Positions 52,622-60,055 of a stretch of 64,000 nucleotides of DNA are shown piece after piece. Source of the DNA: Giardia muris. Lineage: Eukaryota > Fornicata > Diplomonadida > Hexamitidae. The notes under the pieces were generated by a model. It was not told where the DNA came from, searched no databases, and saw only the letters and a list, made by a program, of their open reading frames with translations. The stretch is taken from the NCBI GenBank assembly GCA_006247105.1, contig CM016927.1, positions 1,178,001 to 1,242,000 on the forward strand, in the 5' to 3' direction. Every line of letters begins with the position of its first letter. The stretch's first letter is position 1. The position numbers and the translations under genes were made by a program.

Positions 52622-54526
52622 ATGTCAGTTGAGAGTGCCAAATCCCCGAGTTCCACGACGGCCACGCCCGAGCCGGAGGGAAAGAAGATCCGCGTCAAGC
52701 GCGTGGGGAACTACATCATCGGGAAGTCCATCGGGGAGGGCTCCTTCTCGAAGGTGCGGATCGGAACCCACATTCCGACTGGCGAGCGAATCGCCTTGAA
52801 GATAATTGAAAAGGGGAAGATCACGGAGGCCGCAGACGTCGAGCGGATCACTCGCGAGATCCAGATCCTTAAGCTCCTGAATCACCCCTATGTGATCCGC
52901 CTGTATGAGATCGTCGACACCCCGCGCCACGTCTACATCGTGCAGGAATACATGGGGAATGGAGAGCTCTTCGACTACATCGTCGCCAGAGGCCACCTCT
53001 CCGAGGTCGAGGCCTGTCGCTTCCTTTGCCAAATGCTTTCCGCTTTAAACTTCCTTCATAGCCGCCGCATCGTCCACCGCGACCTGAAGCCCGAAAACGT
53101 CCTCCTCACGAAAAATAACGACATCAAGATCATCGACTTCGGGTTATCGAACATCTTCCATGGCAGCTATATGAAGACCTGCTGTGGCTCCCCCGCTTAC
53201 GCCCCACCCGAGATGATCGAGGGCCAGCTATATAGCGGCCCCGCGGCAGACCTCTGGAGTACTGGGGTGATCCTTTATGCCATGCTTTGCGGCTGCTTGC
53301 CTTTTGAGAGTAGCACGACCCAAGGGCTATATCGCAAGATTCTCAGCGGTGAGTTCTCCATCCCCGACCAACTGAGCCAAGGGGCACGAGACGTCCTTCG
53401 TTCCCTTCTTACGGTCGATCCGAAGAAGCGAATAACAATCAAAGAGCTCGTCAACCACCCCTGGATCATCAGGAACTGGGCGCTGACGACCAACGGCGCC
53501 CAGATTCCGATTCTCACCGACGTACCCGAGATTTCCTCGGACCTAAACTTCGCCGTCCTGCTGCAGATGAAACGGATGGGCCTCGACCCCGTAGAGTGCA
53601 TCCGAGGCCTCTTCCAGGGGAAGCACAACGCCGCCACCGCGACCTACACTCTTCTGGCGGAGAAAGTCGAGGTCTCCTTAAGGGAACGTGGGCCAGGTAC
53701 GGCCGTCACGGAGATCATCCCCCTCCACGGCTATGAGAAGAAGGATTTCTCGACCAGGGAGGTCAAGAAGGAGGCTTGCGCCGAGCTTGGACTCGTTCTT
53801 GATGACGACTCGAATATTTTATTCACGGAAAACGGGAAGTCATTGGTCATCGGTCACCTCACTATTCACAGCCAGTCTCCCTCTCGGATAGAGTCTCCAC
53901 GAGCCGATAAGCAGGAGAAGGTCGCCGTCCGAGTTGGTGATGGAGTCATTCATGTACGTCCCGAGACCGCAGCATTGATGGCGACCGTCCCAGACCTTCC
54001 CGTAAAGAAGCCGAAACAATTTAAGGCGTCAACCCAAGGTGATTCCGCTCAAGCACATGGGACTGAAGATCCTAATGGAGAACTTTCTCGTGATCATCCA
54101 AAGGCTGATCTCTTCCCTGCAAGAGGCCCTGTTACGACTCGAGACCGCGAGACTGAGAAGCTCATCGACCGTTCAAACACGTGTGCACCCAAGGAGGCGC
54201 CGGAGCTCACGGTGGAATACGACGAAACGGAACTACGAATCTATAAAGATGAATCTTTACCTGGGACGACTTGCACCCTCGCCCCCGAGGAGCTCTTCAA
54301 GCGTATCGAGGATACCTTGACCAACTTGCAAATCCGCTTCGTAAAGGACCGAGTTGGAGTCTATCGCTTCAACCGTGTCAACATTAGCGTCTCTCTTGAG
54401 GTCTGCCGCGTTGGATCGGCAATCTCCCCGACGCTCTGCATCGTCACGCGTCGCCTGAACGGAGACGGGTGGATGTACAAGGAGGTCTGCACCCAGATCC
54501 TCAACCAGCTGGACCTTGACGCATAG
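52622..54526 (+). CDS. SNF1/AMPK-family serine/threonine kinase
   Basis: 634 residues. All catalytic motifs are intact: Gly loop IGEGSFSKV (37-45), VAIK-type Lys60, HRDLKPEN at 152-159, DFG at 172-174, and the activation loop MKTCCGSPAYAPPE with the regulatory Thr186. This is the AMPK/SNF1/MARK pattern. After the kinase domain a UBA-like segment (about 310-350, LLQMKRMGLDPVECIRGLFQG then ATYTLL) matches the autoinhibitory domain of AMPK-type kinases, and the last 60 residues look like a KA1-type domain (NISVSLEVCRVG, then CTQILNQLDL). Its role would be energy or polarity signalling. The start ATG at 52622 follows cataataaaa; the frame is open 36 bases further into the previous gene. Confidence 0.93.
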   Translation: MSVESAKSPSSTTATPEPEGKKIRVKRVGNYIIGKSIGEGSFSKVRIGTHIPTGERIALKIIEKGKITEAADVERITREIQILKLLNHPYVIRLYEIVDTPRHVYIVQEYMGNGELFDYIVARGHLSEVEACRFLCQMLSALNFLHSRRIVHRDLKPENVLLTKNNDIKIIDFGLSNIFHGSYMKTCCGSPAYAPPEMIEGQLYSGPAADLWSTGVILYAMLCGCLPFESSTTQGLYRKILSGEFSIPDQLSQGARDVLRSLLTVDPKKRITIKELVNHPWIIRNWALTTNGAQIPILTDVPEISSDLNFAVLLQMKRMGLDPVECIRGLFQGKHNAATATYTLLAEKVEVSLRERGPGTAVTEIIPLHGYEKKDFSTREVKKEACAELGLVLDDDSNILFTENGKSLVIGHLTIHSQSPSRIESPRADKQEKVAVRVGDGVIHVRPETAALMATVPDLPVKKPKQFKASTQGDSAQAHGTEDPNGELSRDHPKADLFPARGPVTTRDRETEKLIDRSNTCAPKEAPELTVEYDETELRIYKDESLPGTTCTLAPEELFKRIEDTLTNLQIRFVKDRVGVYRFNRVNISVSLEVCRVGSAISPTLCIVTRRLNGDGWMYKEVCTQILNQLDLDA

Positions 54527-54542
54527 GCGTCGGAACCATGGT

Positions 54543-56156
54543 CTATCTGGCCTCACTTTTGGTCTGGAATAGCCTTGAGCATGCTGCGCGCCGGCGCGTT
54601 AGGTGGAGATCGCAATACCATGCACACTCATTCGTGTCATTAGTCTCTCCTTCAGCAAACCTCAGGACGTGCCGTATGAAATGGTCGGCCTCCTCTAGAA
54701 TCGGGAAGAGGAGTTTGTCCTCTCCTCCGGCGGGTATGTGGAGCTGTTCCTGTCCGGGTGGAGGAGGATGGGGATGGACGTGGTTAGTGCCTGGGCTTCT
54801 AACCTCGAGTCGTGGGATTTGTTGGCACGAATAAACAGCAAATCGCTTCTCCCAATCTTCCGAGTATGCGGCTCGTAAGTAAGTAGCATAATCAAAGTCG
54901 AAGACGAGCGAGACTAGACAGGTGTCTTCCCAGACGTCCATTGTCATTCCAAGGGCAGCTGAGAGTTCCATTTGCAGGACGGTTAGAGCCTCTTCACCAT
55001 TCAAGAAGCCTCCAAGCTTACTATCACTTAGTGCGACAAAGTCGATACTGAAGTAGTCTCGGGGTAGTGCCTTATTAGAACCGACTCGAAGAAGTACCAA
55101 ACCCGATGGGATGATCAGTTGATAGTTGTAATGTTCTTCTGAGTAAAGCCCTTGTAACTCGATAAGAAGGTCGCCTTGTCGCAGGATGAAGAAGAAGCGT
55201 CTGAAGGTGGGGAGAACCTCTGGAGAGCTGAGGCAGATGCAGTCGGGCTGGAAAGGCACATGCTCACTGGTTGGCAAGTCAATTAGGATCTGCTTGTCTT
55301 CAAATCGAAGCTGGCAATCTCGAAGAACAAGGCCCCCGGCCGAGAAGACGAAGCGCTCAAAGGTCTGAGCTACATCGCTGAGGCCGTACTCCAGCACCAA
55401 GTGCGCCGTCGTAGGTCTGTACGCCCCAAACGATTGCAAAAGGTAGATCACAATCACCAAGAGGTCCGAGAAAGGAACATTCGGAAGATCCGATAATGGC
55501 ACTCTCAACACTTGTCGAAGGAAGGTCTCGGGGACACGAAACTTGTTCCCCACCTCTAAGGCCGTCTCTCCAGCTTGAAGAGCCTCAAGGATATACCGAG
55601 TATCATCATTATCACCAAGAGCTACTCTATCTGAGGGGCCTCTTTCAGTCTCCTCTAAAGTCCAGAAGTAAGCGCTCTGCACAAACTCGCGGAGAGCTCG
55701 AAGGAAACGGAGAATAGCGCGTCGTTGACTCGTGCTATATTGCTTGCAATGAAGCAAGGAATGGGTGGAGACGGGAAGGGGGATTAGCTCGGAGAGGGAC
55801 AAGGCTGGTAAGGCGGCTTCCTCGAAACGGAAGTATGGATCTGTTTGAAGCGTACTAGCAAGGGTCACAAGAGGAGATGATGCCCAAAAGGAGGCGACAG
55901 AAGTCTCGACAAATGTCTTCTTGATTGGGTCTGTGACGTCCTTGGCGAGCTTGATGTGTAGAAGGCTAAGTCCTGGTGGCAAACGAGTAGAACGAGTAGC
56001 GTCAGGATGATCATACAGATCGCAGAGTTGAACCGCTAGCCATGGGGCTTCCAGCTCGGGAGCGGCAGAAATCACCATGCAGTCGACGCCCCGCCGTTGT
56101 AGAGCCGCCGCGGCAAGCACCTGGGAGGCCGTCCCACCAATGAAAAGAACCTTCAT
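54543..56156 (-). CDS. Rab escort protein/GDI superfamily member
   Basis: 537 residues. Rab escort protein presents new Rab GTPases to geranylgeranyl transferase. The N-terminus MKVLFIGGTASQVLAAAALQ is the degenerate dinucleotide-binding turn of the GDI/REP fold. Family blocks follow: LLHCKQYSTSQRRAILRFL (compare the KRxxMKFL helix of REP/GDI) and LEYGLSDVAQTFERFVFSAGGLVL, which corresponds to the YGxGELPQxFxRxxAxxGGTY signature. Strong divergence and length (GDI is about 450) favour REP over GDI, but I cannot exclude the latter. Start ATG at 56156 is only 3 bases past the DRC3 stop codon. It converges with the SNF1-like kinase across 16 bp. Confidence 0.75.
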   Translation of the reverse strand: MKVLFIGGTASQVLAAAALQRRGVDCMVISAAPELEAPWLAVQLCDLYDHPDATRSTRLPPGLSLLHIKLAKDVTDPIKKTFVETSVASFWASSPLVTLASTLQTDPYFRFEEAALPALSLSELIPLPVSTHSLLHCKQYSTSQRRAILRFLRALREFVQSAYFWTLEETERGPSDRVALGDNDDTRYILEALQAGETALEVGNKFRVPETFLRQVLRVPLSDLPNVPFSDLLVIVIYLLQSFGAYRPTTAHLVLEYGLSDVAQTFERFVFSAGGLVLRDCQLRFEDKQILIDLPTSEHVPFQPDCICLSSPEVLPTFRRFFFILRQGDLLIELQGLYSEEHYNYQLIIPSGLVLLRVGSNKALPRDYFSIDFVALSDSKLGGFLNGEEALTVLQMELSAALGMTMDVWEDTCLVSLVFDFDYATYLRAAYSEDWEKRFAVYSCQQIPRLEVRSPGTNHVHPHPPPPGQEQLHIPAGGEDKLLFPILEEADHFIRHVLRFAEGETNDTNECAWYCDLHLTRRRAACSRLFQTKSEAR

Positions 56157-56158
56157 GA

Positions 56159-56164
56159 TTTACT
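56159..56164 (-). terminator. AGTAAA signal overlapping the DRC3 stop codon
   Basis: AGTAAA contains the TAA stop (56160-56162) of the DRC3 gene and ends 2 bases before the ATG of the Rab escort gene. Confidence 0.55.
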
Positions 56165-57941
56165 TCGTACTCGTCGCCTGAGTCTGCGCCATGAACCAGT
56201 TCTCTACCCATTGCTCTTCCGCTCGAATAAGCAGGTCAATATCTAGACTGTGTTGACGGCTACGCTGTGATTCTCCAGCATTTATTATCTTCGTGCTGTG
56301 CTCCAGAAACTCTTTCTGGGCGGCGATCAGGGCGTCTTCTCGTTGATCAAGGGCGGACATACGTGACTCATGAGCTGCGACGGAAGCGCTAACGACTGAA
56401 CCCTTATCTCGAAGTAGTGCATGGACCTCGGGGGTAAGTTCTGCTGGGAGAAGGCTCTGAAGCTCGGCAAGCGTCGCGAAGTTGACGAAGCCAGCCGCCA
56501 TAGTGTTTCCGGTGCCCTGAGCGGTGTCTCCACCTTCGGCGATGGTCTCAGCACCTAGATCTGCACGTCCATCTAACCCTCCCGATAACCCGGCCTCCTT
56601 GGCCGCCTTGAGCTCCATTGCTCGGGATAGAAGGGTTGCGCATGACTCGTGTAACTGGAGTAGTTGGTCACGGACCTTTGTGAACGCGGTCTGGGTCAAT
56701 TCTATCGTCTTTCCGACAAGCGCTGTCAGGTTAGCGGTTACTTGGTCCATTATATCGTTGAGATCCGAGGTGGTTTCGGCCTCGATCCCAAAGAGTTCTT
56801 GTCGAAGCTCGGGGATCAATGAGAGGACACCGTCTCGCGTCTCTGTCGCGTAATGTACACTGTTCTTCGGGTTCTTGCTGGTGCGAAGGTCGTAGAGGTC
56901 CATGAGGTCGTCTCTCCGGAACTTATACGCTCGAATGGCGCGGTCAATGTTGCTGAGCCCCTGTTCCGTGATGATATCGTAGGCCTCCTCGAACTCCGCC
57001 AGCTCTCCAACCGTAAGGATGCGTCGTCGGCGCAGAAGCCGAGCAAGGTCTCTGAGGATCGCCGAGGTGAGTGTACGGAAGCGTCCGTGACATTCTGTCC
57101 TTACTGCGGGTATCAAACAGATACGAGTAGTGACCTCCGTATCCAGGAACTCACGGTCTGTGAACGTGGCCAGTCCAAGGGCGTCTGCGGCACAATCGAC
57201 GCGTATCTGACGTGCCTTCGCCAAAGCCTTCTGTCGGGCTTGAGTCTCGACCGTATCTCTTTCCTCAAAGGAGACCAGGTCCATCTTGAAGCTCTCATGT
57301 GAGGCCTTCCTCTCCTGCTCCATGATCACTCGATTATCGAGGTAGCGAAGAGAGGGTAAGAAGGCGATCGCTTGAGTGCGATAGCCAGCCTGCTGAGCGA
57401 GAGGGTTCTTCTCTGTCGAAAGCACGCGAAGGTCGCGGAACTCGCGCAGGAGAAGAATCGTCTGGGTGACGTTTGAGAGCGAGTTATTGGACAGGTTGAG
57501 GACCTGGAGGCCATGATATTGCTCGGGAACCCCAGTAAGGACACGGATGACAGAATTCAATTGTCGAAGGCCCTCAATATCGGTCAGACGATTATTATTC
57601 AACAGAAGGTCTGTTAAGCGATGAAGATGACCTATGTTCTCAATGCTTGTCAACCGATTAAATGACAAGTCCAAAGACTCCAGATTAACGAGATTATCTA
57701 GCCCTGATATCTTCTCTATTGCGTTGTTCGAGAGATTCAGCCTGGTCAGAGCTGTAAACCCCCCTAGGTTCGAGATGAAGCAGAGCATCCTGTACGACAG
57801 CGATAGAGTCCGAACGGTTGGGAATGCCTCCGGAGTCCATTCGACTTGATCATCAGCCTCCCGAAGGGCATCAAGAAGGATGTCGTTCGAAACGACCTGA
57901 TACTCCTTCGTCGCCCCTGGAAGCTTCGCGATGTCGGACAT
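56160..57941 (-). CDS. DRC3: Dynein regulatory complex subunit 3 (DRC3/LRRC48)
   Basis: 593 residues. DRC3 is part of the nexin-dynein regulatory complex of motile axonemes. Residues about 40-190 hold SDS22-type leucine-rich repeats (LTRLNLSNNAIEKISGLDNL, SLDLSFNRLTSIENI), capped by FLPSLRYLDNRVI; the rest is helical. The late block LLRDKGSVVSASVAAHESRM followed by DQREDALI matches the DRC3 C-terminal pattern closely. The frame is open to 58289, but that extension runs through a tRNA gene and into RUVBL2, so the start is the ATG at 57941 (MSDIAKLPG), after AACGTTTCCAAAA-type sequence. The upstream tRNA ends 11 bp away. Confidence 0.88.
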   Translation of the reverse strand: MSDIAKLPGATKEYQVVSNDILLDALREADDQVEWTPEAFPTVRTLSLSYRMLCFISNLGGFTALTRLNLSNNAIEKISGLDNLVNLESLDLSFNRLTSIENIGHLHRLTDLLLNNNRLTDIEGLRQLNSVIRVLTGVPEQYHGLQVLNLSNNSLSNVTQTILLLREFRDLRVLSTEKNPLAQQAGYRTQAIAFLPSLRYLDNRVIMEQERKASHESFKMDLVSFEERDTVETQARQKALAKARQIRVDCAADALGLATFTDREFLDTEVTTRICLIPAVRTECHGRFRTLTSAILRDLARLLRRRRILTVGELAEFEEAYDIITEQGLSNIDRAIRAYKFRRDDLMDLYDLRTSKNPKNSVHYATETRDGVLSLIPELRQELFGIEAETTSDLNDIMDQVTANLTALVGKTIELTQTAFTKVRDQLLQLHESCATLLSRAMELKAAKEAGLSGGLDGRADLGAETIAEGGDTAQGTGNTMAAGFVNFATLAELQSLLPAELTPEVHALLRDKGSVVSASVAAHESRMSALDQREDALIAAQKEFLEHSTKIINAGESQRSRQHSLDIDLLIRAEEQWVENWFMAQTQATSTK

Positions 57942-57952
57942 TTTTGGAAACG

Positions 57953-58024
57953 AGCCCACACCGGGACTCGAACCCAGATCGCCAGCTCCGGAGGCTGGCA
58001 TGCTGTCCATTGCACTATGCGGGC
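57953..58024 (-). tRNA. tRNA-Arg, anticodon CCG
   Basis: Read on the minus strand from 58024. The acceptor GCCCGCA pairs with TGTGGGC (one G-U). The D-arm contains AATGGACA. The anticodon stem CCAGC/GCTGG encloses the loop CTCCGGA, giving anticodon CCG for the arginine codon CGG. The T-arm is GGGTTCGAGTCCC, which also forms the internal B box for RNA polymerase III. There is no intron and CCA is not encoded. It stands in the short gap between RUVBL2 (stop at 58084) and DRC3 (start at 57941), all on the same strand. Confidence 0.93.
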
Positions 58025-58041
58025 AGGGGCCCGTTGACCCT

Positions 58042-58047
58042 TTTACT
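58042..58047 (-). terminator. AGTAAA polyadenylation-type signal
   Basis: AGTAAA lies 36 bases after the RUVBL2 stop and 17 bases before the tRNA 5' end, on the same strand. Confidence 0.5.
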
Positions 58048-58083
58048 CGCTTACTCGCGCGGGGCTGCCCCATCCCACATATC

Positions 58084-59511
58084 TCACGCCTCATCTTCAT
58101 CAATGTCAAGGGTTGCACGTTTCTGAGGAGGAGAGGGACGTACGGGTGCGGCAATGGGTGCCGCTCCAGATCCAACAACGACACCCGTCGAGATCTCATT
58201 GAAGAGGAACATGCTTCCATAGGTGGAAAGAAACTCACAAGAGCGCCCGACGTCCATGAATAGCCCATAGACCTTCTTGCAGTCATCAACCCCGACGAGG
58301 GGGGCCTTGCGGCGTTGGGCGACGATGTGAGCGGTCGTAATCAGCTGGATCGCATAGCGGAGCGACGTGTTATGTGCGATCTCCGTCAGGAAGTCGGTGG
58401 CCTCGTCGTCCAGCTCGACGCCTTCCTGCTCCGCGCGGATCTTCAGGATGCCACGGAGCTGCTCGTCCGTGAAGGGCTCTGTATGGATGATGAGGAGCCT
58501 ATCGAGCAGGTCCGTTGGCATCGCGAAAGGGGACTCGTAGTTGGTCCCGCGGATCTGCGCGATCCCTCGGTTCGTCGCGAAGATGATGATTGGGGAGAGC
58601 TCAGACTCGAGGGCGCGGTTCAAGAACGAGTAGCACTCGATGCTGAGCATGTGGGACTCGTCGATGAAGAGGACTCCGGGGATGACCGTCGCCTTGTCCT
58701 CCTCCTTCCAGGTGGCGACCTTCTGATCGACTTGCTCGCGTACCTCGACAGAGATCTCTCCGGTATCGCCGTTGAAGAGGGCAAGGAACCCCTGGCTTCT
58801 AGAGTTGATAACGTCCATATCGTGCAGAGTAATGTCGTGCTCAACCTCCTTTCGAGTGACCAGCTCTCCCGTTGGGGGCTGTAAAAGCTTCGTTTGAGCC
58901 CCCAACGCGTCATACTCCTGGGCGGTCGAGAACGAACGCCCAATCTTCGTCAAACGGCCTGTGATCTTGTCAATGCTAATAATGTCTCCGACGGTCACCG
59001 CCTCCTTGTTGAGTTGCTCGACCATCTTCGATCCAAGGTCGAACGAGCTCTCCATGTCCTTCGTCTTAAGGACTATCTGGCCGGTTCTTTCCCCAGAGGG
59101 ACCATCCTCGGTACGAATGGATGCGACCTCGCCCTCGATGAGCTCTGTCTCCTCCCGGATCTTGATTGCGATCGAACGGCGAAGGGCTTGGGTCAAAGCC
59201 TCGGTTTGGTTGATACTTAACGAGAAGAACTCACTAGATGAGGTCGAGGTGAAAGGAGTCTCCTTCCCAAGAGACTGGGAGATGGCGGTCGCCAAAGCCG
59301 TCTTTCCGGTGGCAGGCTTCCCCGCGATCATGATGGCCCGGCCTGCAAGCTTCCCATCTTGAATCAGTTTGCATATCACGCCTGCAGCACGTCTTGCATG
59401 GTCTTGGCCGACCATACCCTCGCGCGACTCCGGGTGAAGCTCGTCTGTGAGGCCGAGCCCGCGGATGTGGGAGTGGGCGCCGATGCGCTGGAACGTCGCT
59501 CCGACAGACAT
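58084..59511 (-). CDS. RUVBL2: RuvB-like AAA+ ATPase 2 (reptin)
   Basis: 475 residues, normal for the family. RUVBL2 forms a ring with RUVBL1 in R2TP, INO80 and related complexes. The RUVBL2-type N-terminus RIGAHSHIRGLGL is present, then Walker A GKPATGKTA (usually GQPGTGKTA), the OB-fold insertion (IEGEVASIRTEDGP), Walker B LFIDESHML (usually DEVHML), sensor 1 IIFATNRGIAQIRGT and sensor 2 TSLRYAIQLIT. The paralogue is RUVBL2 rather than RUVBL1 on the basis of GLGL plus the AHSHIRG block. The change from G to A in Walker A is conservative but uncommon. Start ATG at 59511. R2TP and DPCD act together in axonemal dynein assembly, and DPCD is encoded at 17.4 kb. Confidence 0.96.
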   Translation of the reverse strand: MSVGATFQRIGAHSHIRGLGLTDELHPESREGMVGQDHARRAAGVICKLIQDGKLAGRAIMIAGKPATGKTALATAISQSLGKETPFTSTSSSEFFSLSINQTEALTQALRRSIAIKIREETELIEGEVASIRTEDGPSGERTGQIVLKTKDMESSFDLGSKMVEQLNKEAVTVGDIISIDKITGRLTKIGRSFSTAQEYDALGAQTKLLQPPTGELVTRKEVEHDITLHDMDVINSRSQGFLALFNGDTGEISVEVREQVDQKVATWKEEDKATVIPGVLFIDESHMLSIECYSFLNRALESELSPIIIFATNRGIAQIRGTNYESPFAMPTDLLDRLLIIHTEPFTDEQLRGILKIRAEQEGVELDDEATDFLTEIAHNTSLRYAIQLITTAHIVAQRRKAPLVGVDDCKKVYGLFMDVGRSCEFLSTYGSMFLFNEISTGVVVGSGAAPIAAPVRPSPPQKRATLDIDEDEA

Positions 59512-60055
59512 CTTTTGGAGTTAATTTCCTTCCACTTGAGGATGATCATGCGAGGATGATGATTGAAAGGTGAGGGGTTGCTGCAGGGAGTGGACCTCTA
59601 CCGTGGGTGGGACAGGACGGGACGAGCTGCTAGCTCCCATCCCGTTCTCCTGGAGGTCTTCTCCATCCTCCTTCCTCTACGCCAGTGATGAGTCAGTTCT
59701 ATGAGATATTCTATGGACCACCGTTTATTCGTGGCTCAAGAGCCTCTCTCGCTTCATGCCCATCACAGGAGGGGAAAGGAAGCAGCATAAGTCACTGGAG
59801 ATGTGAAGATCTCTTTCCGATTCGAAGCTGAAGCTAAGGCTGAAGGTCTTTCAAGTGATATCATCTGCTTCATTATGAACAGTCAGAGGCCTTTCCCCTG
59901 GACTCTGGGATATGGAAGCATACTGAGAGACTACTGAGGGGGAATGATCACCCTCGGCCCAAGACTAAAGCATAGAACTCATGGGAACGGTAGAACGGTT
60001 ATTATTCAATGAAGAATGACACACAACATGTTTCTCAATTCCCTCGGAAGAAAAA
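59512..60055. other. 544-bp divergent spacer, the largest in the window
   Basis: It lies between RUVBL2 (minus) and the UBR-type gene (plus). No protein-like open frame is convincing. A GTGATGA box near 59690 is the only RNA-like element I noticed, with no matching downstream box at C/D snoRNA distance. An A-rich initiator (gaagaaaaa) abuts the plus start. The region is far longer than other divergent spacers here (12-97 bp) and may hide a non-coding RNA or a regulatory block. Confidence 0.5.

Noticed and set aside
56160..58289. Longer version of the DRC3 frame, starting at 58289
   Set aside because: The extension would pass through the tRNA-Arg gene and the end of RUVBL2; the family start is at 57941.
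59680..59850. C/D-box snoRNA candidate from a GTGATGA box
   Set aside because: No CTGA box lies at a suitable distance and no terminal stem is visible.
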